64,000 nucleotides of DNA from VXOZ01 sp965220045 (GCA_965220045.1 OZ244803.1:3100001-3164000), one strand, 5' to 3'. Numbered from the stretch's first letter, positions 26,786-36,278 are shown. Translations and numbers: made by a program. Notes: generated by a model from the sequence alone, not told the origin.

Positions 26786-27076
26786 ATGGTCATTCGCTCC
26801 ATCCGGCACAGAGGATTGCGTCGGCTCATTGAGGACGACAACCCTCGCTTCTTGGAATACCAATTGGCCGGTCGCATTAGGAGAATCCTGACCGTGCTGC
26901 TCCTGGCCGACGACATGAACGGCTTCCTATCCGACGCGCCTTCCGGTTGGCGCGTTCATCGGCTCTCGGGGGAACGGCGGGAGGAGTGGAGCGTATCCGT
27001 ATCGGGGAACTACCGATTGACATTTGAGGAACGGAATGGCTATATCGACCGTTTGAATTTAGAGGATTATCACTGA
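26786..27076 (+). CDS. higB: HigB-type toxin (RelE/ParE superfamily)
   Basis: 96 residues matching the HigB profile across their length: MVIRSIRHRGLRRLIEDDNP at the start, the RIRRILTVL helix, and GWRVHRLSGERREEWSVSVS with GNYRLTF and LEDYH at the end. HigB toxins cleave mRNA on the ribosome. The start at 26786 fits the family length; a longer frame from 26750 would add residues with no counterpart. Its stop overlaps the antitoxin start (TGATG), the standard toxin-first higBA order. Confidence 0.92.
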   Translation: MVIRSIRHRGLRRLIEDDNPRFLEYQLAGRIRRILTVLLLADDMNGFLSDAPSGWRVHRLSGERREEWSVSVSGNYRLTFEERNGYIDRLNLEDYH

Positions 27077-27381
27077 TGACTGTCGGGAGTATCAAGGTAA
27101 GAATGACCCCCTCCCACCCGGGGGAGTTCATCCGTGCGGAGATCATTGAGGAGTTAGGGCTGAACGTGGCTAAGGCCGCGGGCATATTGGGAGTACGGCG
27201 CGCCACGCTCTCAGACTTGCTGAACGGCAACGCGGCGTTGTCACCCGAAATGGCGCTGCGGATCGAGAAAGCGTTTGGCGTAAGCATGGACATGCTGCTG
27301 CGCATGCAGGCCTGGCATGATGCCGCGCAGATGCGCGCCCGGGCGGACGAGATCAGAGTCGAGCGGTATCAGCCCGCTTGA
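27076..27381 (+). CDS. higA: HigA-type antitoxin, XRE helix-turn-helix
   Basis: 101 residues. TPSHPGEFIRAEIIEELGL is the usual HigA head, and VAKAAGILGVRRATLSDLLNG forms the helix-turn-helix. The ATG shares one base with the higB stop. It neutralises HigB and represses the promoter upstream. The N-terminal SIKVRM strand and C-terminal MRARADEIRVERYQPA tail are typical. Confidence 0.92.
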   Translation: MTVGSIKVRMTPSHPGEFIRAEIIEELGLNVAKAAGILGVRRATLSDLLNGNAALSPEMALRIEKAFGVSMDMLLRMQAWHDAAQMRARADEIRVERYQPA

Positions 27382-27497
27382 GCCGGCTGCTGATTCGACT
27401 GACGTGCATAGAGGCATTTACGACCTTACTTGGGAGAGGTCGGCTGAATCGTCGCAAGCCGTAACTCCCCAGTCATAGAAACAGGAGATCTCATACC

Positions 27498-28655
27498 ATG
27501 GCCTATTACGACGATTGGCCCATTCTCGGCATCGAGGACGTGAATCCCCGCCAGCAACGGTTGTTCGAGCAGTACGAGGACTACCTGCTCCAGCACATCA
27601 AGGAACTTTACGACGCGCGAGAACGCTACTGGAACCGCGACTTTTCCGGTCTGGACGCCTACGTGCACTCGGTGGAGCCCAACCGGCAGCATTTCCTGGA
27701 TAGCCTGGGCGGCTGGCCGTGGGAACGGCACGACATGCACCTGCGCATCGAGCCGCTAACGACGACTGCGGACTTTCGTGTCGAGCGCGTCTACTACCGC
27801 GTGTTCGAAGGCGTGGAGAGCGATGCGCTCCTGCTGACGCCGCTAGGCAAGGGGCCGTTTCCCGGGCTGGTCTTGCAGATCGGCATCTATGGCGTGCCGG
27901 AGACCGCCTGCGGCTTCACGGAGACCGAGCACGCGGGCATAGACAGCACCTACCACCGCATTGGCGGCCGGCTGGCAATGCACGGCTACACGGTGCTCGC
28001 CACGCGCATGGTAACGGGGTTCGAGCCGGAGACACTGGCCGGACGCTTTGCGCCGAAACTGCAGGAACTCAGCAGCGGGCAACCCCACGCCCGCATGTAC
28101 CTCAACCGCCTCTGCCGCACCATCGGCATGGATCTCTTCGGTGTGGAGATGTTTGCGCTCTCGCGCGGCGTGGACCTGTTGGAGAGCTTGCCGCAGGTGG
28201 CGAGCGACCGCATCGGCTTCTACGGCAAGTCGCAAGGCGGGCAGTCCGCGCTGTGGCTCGGCGCTTTGGATACCCGCCTGCAGGCCGTTGTGAGCACGGC
28301 GTGGTTCAACGAACGCTATCAGAAGCAGGTGATCCCCTCCGAGCACTATCGTCCGTTTGCCCTTACGGTCGAGGAAGACAAGATCTACCCCCACCTGCAT
28401 GAGTTTGCGGACAGCGACATCGCCTCGCTCATCTGCCCGCGTGCATTCATGGTGGAGGAAGGCAAGCACGACGGCGCGGTGTACTGGCGGCTGGCCGAAG
28501 AAGCGTTCACCGAGGTCAAGGCGATCTATGAACGGCTCGGCATCGGCGAGAAGTGCGAGATCCACGTCCACGAAGGCGGCCACGAGATCGAGCCGGGCGA
28601 GGACACCGCAAAACTACACTCGGTGCAGTTCTTAGACCGCTGGCTGAAAAGGTAG
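27498..28655 (+). CDS. Alpha/beta hydrolase (dienelactone hydrolase / acetylxylan esterase-like)
   Basis: 385 residues. The nucleophile elbow is YGKSQGGQSAL, the acid is probably D in EEGKHDG, and the histidine is in EGGHEIEPGED near the C terminus. A long N-terminal helical region (VNPRQQRLFEQYEDYLLQHI) precedes the core. There is no signal peptide. AGGAGA lies ahead of ATG 27498. Members act on esters, lactones or peptides; nothing nearby defines the substrate. Confidence 0.8.
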   Translation: MAYYDDWPILGIEDVNPRQQRLFEQYEDYLLQHIKELYDARERYWNRDFSGLDAYVHSVEPNRQHFLDSLGGWPWERHDMHLRIEPLTTTADFRVERVYYRVFEGVESDALLLTPLGKGPFPGLVLQIGIYGVPETACGFTETEHAGIDSTYHRIGGRLAMHGYTVLATRMVTGFEPETLAGRFAPKLQELSSGQPHARMYLNRLCRTIGMDLFGVEMFALSRGVDLLESLPQVASDRIGFYGKSQGGQSALWLGALDTRLQAVVSTAWFNERYQKQVIPSEHYRPFALTVEEDKIYPHLHEFADSDIASLICPRAFMVEEGKHDGAVYWRLAEEAFTEVKAIYERLGIGEKCEIHVHEGGHEIEPGEDTAKLHSVQFLDRWLKR

Positions 28656-28850
28656 GCGTGCCCGATCTCGCACCTCGGTACGGTTGTTGCCTACCACGCA
28701 GCACAGGCGTACTGAATCTTGAACAGGGAAAGCGGACTCTACCGCACCCGGCGTTACGGCCGGGACTGCGCCTGTGTTCGGTGATGGAAGCCCACTAGTG
28801 GCGGCCTGCAGAGCGATGCTGTCGCATTGAACTGAATGGCTTTAGTGTTC

Positions 28851-28913
28851 TCCGTTTGTGCTGAGGGCTTCGCGCAGCCGGCTGCGCGAAGCCCCTGTCG
28901 AAGCACAAACGGA
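28851..28913. repeat. Palindrome nested within a palindrome (1)
   Basis: Outer arms 28851-28862 and 28902-28913 are perfect over 12 bases (TCCGTTTGTGCT). Between them, 28865-28894 is a perfect 30-base palindrome with arms GGGCTTCGCGCAGCC. The outer part is related to 17077-17117. The structure could fold as one long hairpin in RNA. Confidence 0.9.
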
Positions 28914-28943
28914 GGATAGAAGGCACATTACCGACAATTTCCC

Positions 28944-29015
28944 GCCTGAGCCGTTCGCCCCCGTATCAGGTACGGGGCAGGCTCTGAGCTAAGTCGAAGG
29001 GTGAACGGCTCAGGC
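28944..29015. repeat. Palindrome nested within a palindrome (2)
   Basis: Outer arms 28944-28960 and 28999-29015 match over 17 bases with one mismatch (GCCTGAGCCGTTCGCCC). Inside, CCCCGTA/TACGGGG (28959-28965, 28971-28977) and a CAGGCTCTGAGC stretch belong to another module found in inverted order at 49496-49531. Confidence 0.85.
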
Positions 29016-29110
29016 GCGGGCTCTTATGCGACACCCTTGGCCTGCGGAGGCTCACTATAGCCAGACTGAGCCGCATTACGAAGGCCCGTGACCCTCTTCA
29101 ATCTGGCGAT

Positions 29111-29422
29111 CTACGTACGCGGCCGCCAGTCCAGTGCCTTCTCTAGGTTGGCGAGATACTCGGCAAAAGCCCGGCGTCCCGCCGGCGTCGCCTGTACCCA
29201 CGTGCGCGGCTTGGATTCGTGGAACTCTTTCGCGATGACGAGATAGCCGGCGTTTTCAAGCTTGCGTAGATGGGTGGTCAAGTTCCCGCCGGTCAGGTCG
29301 AGCGTCTTCTGAATGAACCCGTAGGCGAGCCGGTCCGTAGCGGGCAGAGAGACCAGCATGGTCATTATCCGCAGCCGCGTGGGCTGGTGGATTGTCTCGT
29401 CAAGCACGATGTCGTCGGTCAC
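29111..29422 (-). CDS. Winged-helix transcriptional regulator (ArsR/MarR-like)
   Basis: A 103-residue protein if GTG 29422 is used, overlapping the previous stop as GTGA; ATG 29446 is an alternative. QPTRLRIMTMLVSLPATDRL and GFIQKTLDLTGGNLTTHLRKLENAGYLV form the winged helix with a recognition helix like those in small DNA-binding regulators beside efflux and ABC genes. It follows a membrane protein gene and lies divergent to an ABC exporter whose promoter carries a palindrome, so it probably controls that locus. Confidence 0.8.
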   Translation of the reverse strand: MTDDIVLDETIHQPTRLRIMTMLVSLPATDRLAYGFIQKTLDLTGGNLTTHLRKLENAGYLVIAKEFHESKPRTWVQATPAGRRAFAEYLANLEKALDWRPRT

Positions 29423-30048
29423 AGGACACCGCTCTTGCGTATCCACGCGGCGCTCAGCACGACCACCAAGAGTATGGCAACCGCCGACACCAGCGGCGCG
29501 GCATCACCCGCGAGGTAGCTGGGCACATAGAACGCCACCGCGATGCCTGCACCCACGACCGCTACTACCGGGCGGTGCATGATGCCGAACAGGATGTATC
29601 CCAGCGCCACGATGCCGAGACTGACACGGGGTATGTTGGCGGTGTCCGCTGTCCACATTCCCGCCGCGGCCGGGATGAAGAACGCCGCTGCTACAACCGC
29701 GAGCCAGTAGAGGAATACCCGGATGCCAGCGCTGTGAATGGCGGCGCCGTGTACGAATTGGCTGCCCGCGCGGTGTCCTATGATGGCGCTGCCTACCATC
29801 CCGACTGCTGCCAAGACGCCCCACAGCGGCCCGGGAATCCACGGATAGCGCATTGTGAATTCAGGCGCCAAGGTCTCGATGGCGAACTGCGAACATAATC
29901 CCAGCGCGGATACGATGCCCCAGAGGAGCAGTATCGTCGCCGTGCCGGCGACGTACATGGAGTTTCGGGCCTTGTCCATTGTCGCGTGGATGGTCTGCCA
30001 ACTCTCTTGCGGTGTGAACGCCGTAAGTTCGCTTTCTGATTCCTGCAT
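29419..30048 (-). CDS. Six-helix membrane protein of unknown function
   Basis: 209 residues from ATG 30048, preceded by GGAG. After a soluble N-terminal part (TPQESWQTIHATMDKARNSM) there are about six membrane helices. It resembles membrane proteins encoded with small winged-helix regulators in ABC exporter loci, but no catalytic motif is visible. It shares a four-base overlap with the regulator downstream and is divergent from the ABC genes. Confidence 0.72.
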   Translation of the reverse strand: MQESESELTAFTPQESWQTIHATMDKARNSMYVAGTATILLLWGIVSALGLCSQFAIETLAPEFTMRYPWIPGPLWGVLAAVGMVGSAIIGHRAGSQFVHGAAIHSAGIRVFLYWLAVVAAAFFIPAAAGMWTADTANIPRVSLGIVALGYILFGIMHRPVVAVVGAGIAVAFYVPSYLAGDAAPLVSAVAILLVVVLSAAWIRKSGVL

Positions 30049-30181
30049 GGAGTCACTCCTTTCTTCCCTCAGGTCGCGTGCTCGCGCAGACACCTGTACG
30101 GACGAGCCATGGAAAATTGATGGTTTGGTGCTGGCAGACTTGAACCAGTCATTACGCACATGGTAGGATTGTATTACAGAG

Positions 30182-30204
30182 TAGTTTGTGCCGCAAACTA
30201 TAAT
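30182..30204 (+). promoter_or_regulatory. Palindromic operator overlapping the -10 of the ABC exporter promoter
   Basis: TAGTTTG (30182-30188), five bases, then CAAACTA (30194-30200) form a perfect inverted repeat. TATAAT (30199-30204) overlaps its right arm, so a bound dimer would block RNA polymerase. The winged-helix regulator of the divergent operon is the obvious candidate. A clear -35 was not found; TTACAG at 30174 is weak. Confidence 0.55.
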
Positions 30205-30222
30205 GCTGCTTGGTGGAGAGGC

Positions 30223-31166
<944 letters not shown>

Positions 31167-31170
<4 letters not shown>

Positions 31171-31955
31171 ACGCCAAGGCCCTGCGCAGGCTGGTCTTTA
31201 CGGAACTGCTTCTGGCGCTGCGCGAACCTGGCGCCATGTTCATGTCGGTGATACTGCCGTTGGCGGTCTTCCTCGCCCTGGGATTCTCAGTCGGCGACAT
31301 TGAGATTCCGATAGAAAGCGATGCCGGGGTCGTGGAGATGTTCCACGTAAGGGATGTCTTACTCGCCGGCAATATCGCCTGGGTGACGGCAATTTTCGGC
31401 ATCGTCGCACTGCCGCAGACGCTGGTGGAGTTTCGCCAATACGGTATATTTCGGCGCTACCGGGTTACGCCTATGCCGCCCTTCATGCTCATCATCGCGC
31501 CGTTGGCGGTGGGCGCTCTGGTTATTGTGGCGTCTCTGGCTCTGATGCTTGTCGTGGGATGGCAGGTTTTCGACATACGTTTTGGGGGCAACGCAGTGCT
31601 GGTGGCTCTGGCGATACTCGTCTCGTACCTGGCGTTCGCTGCTTTTGGGACGGCCATCACCGCCCGCATCCGCAGTACACGCACGGCGTTGGGATTGGGG
31701 CTTGCGCTATTCGCGCCCATGTTCGTGCTGAGCGGGGCGTTCGGCCCCAGGGAGGCGTTTCCCGCCGCATTGCAACTGGTGGGCGACTGGTTGCCGCTGA
31801 CGCATGCCTATGACCTGCTCACATTTCACTGGCTGGGTGCGACCTGGGAGACGGAAACAACGATCGGCGTGCCCGTTTGGGCCTCATTCGCCTACCTGGG
31901 CGGGATAGCGGCGGCCTGCGTAGCCGCCAGCGTACGCTTGTTCCGGTGGGACTAA
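31167..31955 (+). CDS. ABC-2 type permease
   Basis: 262 residues with six predicted helices, the N-terminal amphipathic segment (LRRLVFTELLLALREP), and the conserved GIFRRYRVTPMPP and FVLSGAFGPREAFP motifs of the ABC-2 family. It starts inside the stop of the ATPase gene. Together the two make a half-transporter pair that dimerises in the membrane. Its likely role is export of a drug, lipid or peptide. Confidence 0.9.
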
Positions 31956-32067
31956 GTGAGTGACAGGTCACCCCGCTACGGGAAGCGAGGCACGCCAACC
32001 TGCGCTGGCATACGCAGCCGCTTGCATACCTGTCAAGGGGTAGAACTCGCTAGCGAGATTCTCTTCG

Positions 32068-33039
32068 TCAGGCGCACACCGGATGGTCGGCGGACCAGCG
32101 GTTGAAGTTCTCCGTGGAGGAGGCGGCCAGTTTGGGGCGGGCGTCTTCCCACATTTGGGTCCACGTGCCGGCGTCGCGCAGTTCCGACTCCGGATTGGCG
32201 CGGCTGCGGGCGACGAAATCGGGGAAGACCGGGCGGCCTGTGGGCTGGCCGATGGGCTGGTAGCGCAGGTCGAAACTCCAGCGCACCTGGTCCTTCGTCT
32301 TGTTGTCATACGAGCAGTGCATAGTCTTGCGGTGCATGAGCAGGATGCTGCCTGCCTTCATGGGCAGGGGAATGGCGTTATCCACGTCTATGAGCTTTTC
32401 CGGTATCCAGACGCCGCCGACGCCCGGGCAGTGCACGGCGAGTTCCTCTTCCCGGTGGGAATACGGCACCGCGTACATGCAGCTATTCTCGATGGTGGCG
32501 TCGTTCAAGGGCAGCCATACCGTCAGCATATGGGTCTCGTCCGCCTCTTCCACCACCACGCCGTTATCCTGGTGCCAGGGCACGGCCACGGAGAGATTGC
32601 TGGGGTTCTCCACGTGCACGACGTGACGCGGCAGCTTCATGCGCACGTGCTGCACGGGATTGGAGAGGATTTCAGGCCCAACCACGCTCTCGGCGCAGTC
32701 GAGCAGACGCGGGTTTACGAGGAGATTGAATACGGCCGGGCCAGTGTGCATCGGCGCGTCGGCCCCAATGGCTTTCTGCGGCAGTGAAATGTCGAAGGGC
32801 TGGGCGAAAATCTGGCCGCTTTCGTCGCAGACTTGAATGAGACGCTGGTCGAACGGCAGGTCGGCGTAGGTCGAGGAAAGCACGCCTTCCGCATAGAGGT
32901 CGCGGGCGATGCCGTCCAGCACCTCGCCGTATTCCGCCATCACCGGCGCCAGGTCTTCCTCGGGATCGAGGACGTTCTCTACGACGACGTAGCCTTTATC
33001 TTCGAGGTGATCGAGTTGCGCTTGCGTCAGGCCGGCCAT
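32068..33039 (-). CDS. Phytanoyl-CoA dioxygenase family protein, paralogue 1
   Basis: 323 residues, a cupin-fold Fe(II)/2-oxoglutarate oxygenase. The iron ligands are H and D in VPWHQDNG and a distal H in TMHCSYDNK; R in VRWSFDLRY should bind 2-oxoglutarate. ATG 33039 has AGGAG upstream. By eye it is about 75 percent identical to the gene at 36687; the two sit on either side of the IS-rich block. The substrate is unknown; the family hydroxylates lipids, halogenated compounds and amino acids. Confidence 0.9.
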   Translation of the reverse strand: MAGLTQAQLDHLEDKGYVVVENVLDPEEDLAPVMAEYGEVLDGIARDLYAEGVLSSTYADLPFDQRLIQVCDESGQIFAQPFDISLPQKAIGADAPMHTGPAVFNLLVNPRLLDCAESVVGPEILSNPVQHVRMKLPRHVVHVENPSNLSVAVPWHQDNGVVVEEADETHMLTVWLPLNDATIENSCMYAVPYSHREEELAVHCPGVGGVWIPEKLIDVDNAIPLPMKAGSILLMHRKTMHCSYDNKTKDQVRWSFDLRYQPIGQPTGRPVFPDFVARSRANPESELRDAGTWTQMWEDARPKLAASSTENFNRWSADHPVCA

Positions 33040-33182
33040 TTCTCATTGCTCCTGGAGTTCACATGCGAACCGTACGTACGTGCAATTGCAGTTGATGCCT
33101 ACGTTTAACGATTTTGGCTCTGTTGACATCGTCCTGTTCCAAAATAATACATCTAGAGCACACTAGGCAAGCCCCCAAGGTG

Positions 33183-33295
33183 ACCTTTGCGTAACCCGCG
33201 CGGCAGCGAGGTAGTCCCCTCTCCCTCGACGGGAGAGGGTTAGAGCCTGCCCCGTACACCGATACACAGTATCGGATGATACGGGGGTGAGGGTG
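33183..33295. repeat. Composite palindromic repeat, copy 1
   Basis: A roughly 110-base block running ACCTTTGCGTAACCC, then a CCCTCTCCCT...GGGAGAGGG hairpin, then GAGCCTGCCCCGTAC, then a GATAC...GTATC hairpin, then TGAGGGTG. A second copy lies at 60589-60704. It is intergenic and has no coding content. Confidence 0.85.
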
Positions 33296-33396
33296 AATCT
33301 GCTCTAAACGCCAGCCAGTTTGGCTTAGATATGTATTGACTGTATATGTCATACGATTAGAACAGCAAGGAATCCCCTCACCCCAGCCTTCTCCCC

Positions 33397-34661
33397 TGTA
33401 TAGACCGGGTTGATGGGTAACACTTGTTCGGGCTGATGGGTTACACCTAAAGGCATGGAGAATCTTGCAGCAGGAGGATGACCATGCCGTGGAAGGTGGA
33501 AACGCTTATGTCTGCTCGGGAAGAGTTTATCGCCCTGGCGCTGACTGACGGGGCGAACATGAGTGAGCTGTGTCGGCGCATGGGGATCAGTCGCAAGACA
33601 GGGTACAAGACGCTGCGGCGGTACGCGGAGAGTGGCGCCAACGGTCTGCAGGACCGGTCGCACCGCACGCACACGTGTCCGCACCGCACGAGCCGGGAGA
33701 TGGAGGACCGCATCATCGCGCTGCGGCTGGCGCATCCGGGCAAGGGTGCCCATGTGCTGCACAGAATGTTGCAGAACCAAGGGGTCACCAACGTGCCGGC
33801 CAAGAGCACGATCCAAGCCATACTCAAGCGCTCTGGGCTCATTGATGAAACGGAAAGCGCCAAGCACACGCCCCAGGTGCGCTTTGAATATCCCGATCCC
33901 AACGCGTTGTGGCAGCTGGACTTCAAAGGGCATTTCGCCATGCAGCACGACCGCTGCCATCCGCTCACTCTCCTGGACGATCATTCTCGCTTCAACCTCG
34001 CTCTCCAAGCCTGTGCCAACCAGCAGGGAGCAACGGTGCAAGACCGCCTCACCACAGTCTTTCGCGGCTACGGCCTGCCCCAGGCCATGCTCATGGATAA
34101 CGGCGCCCCCTGGGGCAACAACGCCGGACAGCCCTACACGCCCTTCACCGTCTGGCTCATGCACCTGGGCATCAACGTGCGCCACAGCCGCCCCAACCAT
34201 CCCCAAACCCTCGGCAAGCTCGAACGCTTCCACCGCTCGCTGAAGAGCGAATTGCTGCAGGGCCGTACCTTCACCGACCTGGAGCACTGCCAACGCGCCT
34301 TCGACACTTGGCGTGAATTCTACAACCTGGAACGCCCCCATCATTCCCTGAACCTCGACACTCCCATCAGCCGGTACACTCCCAGTGCACGCTCCTTCCC
34401 CGAGACCCTGCCTGCCCTTGCATACAGCCCCGACGATCAGGTGCGCAGCGTCGATGTCTCCGGCCGCATCTCCTTCCAGGGCAGGAAGCTCCGTGTTGGC
34501 AGAGCCTTCACTCACAAACAGGTCGCACTGCGACCCACCCAAACAGACGGCGTCTGGAACGTGTACTTCTCAATACAACGCATAAAATCCATAGACCTCA
34601 GAGATCAAAATGTGTAACCTATCAACCCGAACACCTGTTACCTATCAGCCCAGTCTGTACA
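33397..34661 (+). mobile_element. IS481-type insertion sequence, second family
   Basis: 1265 bp between TGTATAGAC (left) and its counterpart GTCTGTACA (right). Each end has two 17-base direct repeats (33407-33423 and 33430-33446 on the left; 34612-34628 and 34635-34651 on the right), with starts 23 bases apart. The flanks (CCTTCTCCCC on the left, TCCCAAGGAGAGGGGG on the right) show that it landed inside a CCCTCTCC-type palindrome. Confidence 0.85.
33484..34617 (+). CDS. IS481 family transposase (second IS type)
   Basis: 377 residues from ATG 33484, which has GGAGG six bases upstream (ATG 33478 is possible). The N-terminal helix-turn-helix is ANMSELCRRMGISRKTGYKT. DDE residues are D in LWQLDFKGH, D in LMDNGAPWG and E in LGKLERFHRSL. 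A C-terminal domain (VDVSGRISFQGRKLRVGRAF) is typical of IS481 transposases. The stop lies within the inner right-end repeat. It is intact and only distantly similar to the other two transposases. Confidence 0.93.
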   Translation: MPWKVETLMSAREEFIALALTDGANMSELCRRMGISRKTGYKTLRRYAESGANGLQDRSHRTHTCPHRTSREMEDRIIALRLAHPGKGAHVLHRMLQNQGVTNVPAKSTIQAILKRSGLIDETESAKHTPQVRFEYPDPNALWQLDFKGHFAMQHDRCHPLTLLDDHSRFNLALQACANQQGATVQDRLTTVFRGYGLPQAMLMDNGAPWGNNAGQPYTPFTVWLMHLGINVRHSRPNHPQTLGKLERFHRSLKSELLQGRTFTDLEHCQRAFDTWREFYNLERPHHSLNLDTPISRYTPSARSFPETLPALAYSPDDQVRSVDVSGRISFQGRKLRVGRAFTHKQVALRPTQTDGVWNVYFSIQRIKSIDLRDQNV

Positions 34662-34972
34662 TCCCAAGGAGAGGGGGTACTTGCTTGCCCACTGGACTTC
34701 GTTTATGCAAAGGTCTCCCAAGGGATAGTTGGGAGCGGGGGACAAGCCCCCGCGCTACACGGATGAGGGCCGGCCGGGCCGTCATTCCGGCGGAAGCCGG
34801 AATCCATCTTCGCGTCGTCGCTTGCATGGCACAACGGAAAGTCAGAATTGGCGCTAACCCGTCATATCTTTAGGTGTAGGTATCAACCTGATGATATCGC
34901 GTGGCCTGAGCCAAGAGCGGGGGACAAGCCCCCGCGCTACAAAGAAAGACACAGCAACGTATCCGTCATTCC
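34662..34972. repeat. Intergenic palindromic repeats between two IS elements
   Basis: Two GCGGGGGACAAGCCCCCGCG palindromes (34735-34758, 34917-34940) and one ATTCCGGCGGAAGCCGGAAT palindrome (34781-34812). No gene is supported. Confidence 0.7.
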
Positions 34973-35058
34973 TGCAAATGTCAGGTAATTCGTTGACAGA
35001 ATTGGTGACAACAAACGGTGGTTTTGCCTGCAATTAAGACCCAATAGGATGTCATTCC

Positions 35059-36118
35059 TGTAAATGTTGACTAATTCGTTGACAGATTTTGCAGAGCTTG
35101 AAGAGGCGTATGCCCCTTCAGGCCTTGGTGTGGTCTTTCCGTGTTGTAGTACAGGAGGTATTGCATCAGTTCGTTTTGGAACTCCGTCAGGTTCTCGAAC
35201 GTCGTGCCTTCGATCAGGTCGTCGTTCAGGGTCCGCCAGAAGCGTTCGATCTTGCCGTTGGTCTGGGGTCGGTAGGGCCGGGTGTAGCGGTGTTTGATGC
35301 CGAGCTCCAGCAGCATGCGCTCGAAGGGATGCTGCGCCGGTTTCGTGCGTGCCGCCACCTCAGGACCGTTATCGGTGAGGATGGCTTCGAACTGGATGCC
35401 GTACTCAACGTTGAGCAGGTTGATGCTCTTGAGCGCGGCGAACATGACGCTGAGGCTCTTGAGGTCAGGCACCACTTCAGCCCAAGCCAGACGGGTGCAG
35501 GCATCGAGCACGGAGACCAGGTAGTAGCGCTGGGAGCTGTCCAGGAGCAGGTCGCGGCTGAGGTAATGGCAGTCCAGATGCCCCAGTTCGCCCGCGCGGG
35601 TCTTGATGATGGTGCGCTTGGCTTGTTTCATGGCCGGTTTCAGACGGTTGAGCCCATGGCGCTTGCTAATGGCGTAGATGGTCGAGGGTGAGGGTGTGTG
35701 CGCTTTGAGTACCGGTTTGAGTATGGCACAGATCTCATAGCGGTTGATACCCTTGCGGCGCTGCTCCAGCACCTTCTGCTCGATGTAGGGCAAGGTGCGG
35801 CGGCTCTTCCACTTGGGGCCGCGCTTGCGCGGCAGCAGGGCGTCGTCGCTGCGCAGTTGCAGAAAACGGTTGTAGTACTTGGCGAAGGTCTGGCGACTGG
35901 TACCATGGAACGCATAGAAGTCCTGCAGGAAGCGGAACTGGGGATGCTGCTTGGCCTTGACCCGTTCGTACTCGGCGATGAGGAAACGCCACTTCTGCAT
36001 GAGGTTCCGTTCAATGGTCTTGTCACTACTATTATCCCGCATCAGTTGCCTCCAGATCTGGTGATTGACACTCATCAATGTTCTACCAGATCTGTCAACG
36101 AATTACCTGACACTTACA
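35059..36118 (-). mobile_element. IS481-type insertion sequence, copy 2
   Basis: 1060 bp, the reverse orientation of copy 1. TGTAAATGTTGACTAATTCG starts the left boundary and the other end closes at 36118. Flanks are ATTCC on both sides, giving an exact 5-bp duplication. Nucleotide and protein differences from copy 1 are few, so transposition was recent. Confidence 0.88.
35071..36075 (-). CDS. IS481 family transposase, copy 2
   Basis: 334 residues with the same organisation as the transposase of copy 1 (helix-turn-helix half, then D in GHLDCHYL, D in LTDNGPE, E in TNGKIERFWRTL). The start is ATG 36075. Differences are scattered point changes and the reading frame is intact, so both copies may encode active enzyme. 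Confidence 0.93.
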   Translation of the reverse strand: MSVNHQIWRQLMRDNSSDKTIERNLMQKWRFLIAEYERVKAKQHPQFRFLQDFYAFHGTSRQTFAKYYNRFLQLRSDDALLPRKRGPKWKSRRTLPYIEQKVLEQRRKGINRYEICAILKPVLKAHTPSPSTIYAISKRHGLNRLKPAMKQAKRTIIKTRAGELGHLDCHYLSRDLLLDSSQRYYLVSVLDACTRLAWAEVVPDLKSLSVMFAALKSINLLNVEYGIQFEAILTDNGPEVAARTKPAQHPFERMLLELGIKHRYTRPYRPQTNGKIERFWRTLNDDLIEGTTFENLTEFQNELMQYLLYYNTERPHQGLKGHTPLQALQNLSTN

Positions 36119-36278
36119 ATTCCGAACGGAGCGTAGCGAAGTGAGGAATCTCGTGTGGTGAGGCTAAGAACTGGGCGGACCTTGGGTCCTAGATTCCTCG
36201 CTGCGCTCGGAATGACGTAACCTTTCAACACGGTCAAGGGGACAGGAGATTCTGTCAACGAATTCCTCAACACTTACA

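Larger units (their letters stand above)
28656..29110. other. Gene-free stretch holding two nested palindromes
   Basis: Apart from the palindromes at 28851-28913 and 28944-29015, no gene, promoter or RNA is recognised. It separates the end of the hydrolase gene from a converging regulator gene, so the palindromes sit where transcripts of both strands end. Confidence 0.5.
34973..36278. mobile_element. Second outer element with IS481-type ends enclosing IS copy 2
   Basis: Left end 34973-35003 (TGCAAATGTCAGGTAATTCG...) and right end 36248-36278 are IS481-like ends distinct from those of the inner IS. Both flanks are ATTCC. Outside the IS it holds about 246 bases, including two ATTCC...GGAAT palindromes and no gene. 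It repeats the nested arrangement of 22092-23383. Confidence 0.6.
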
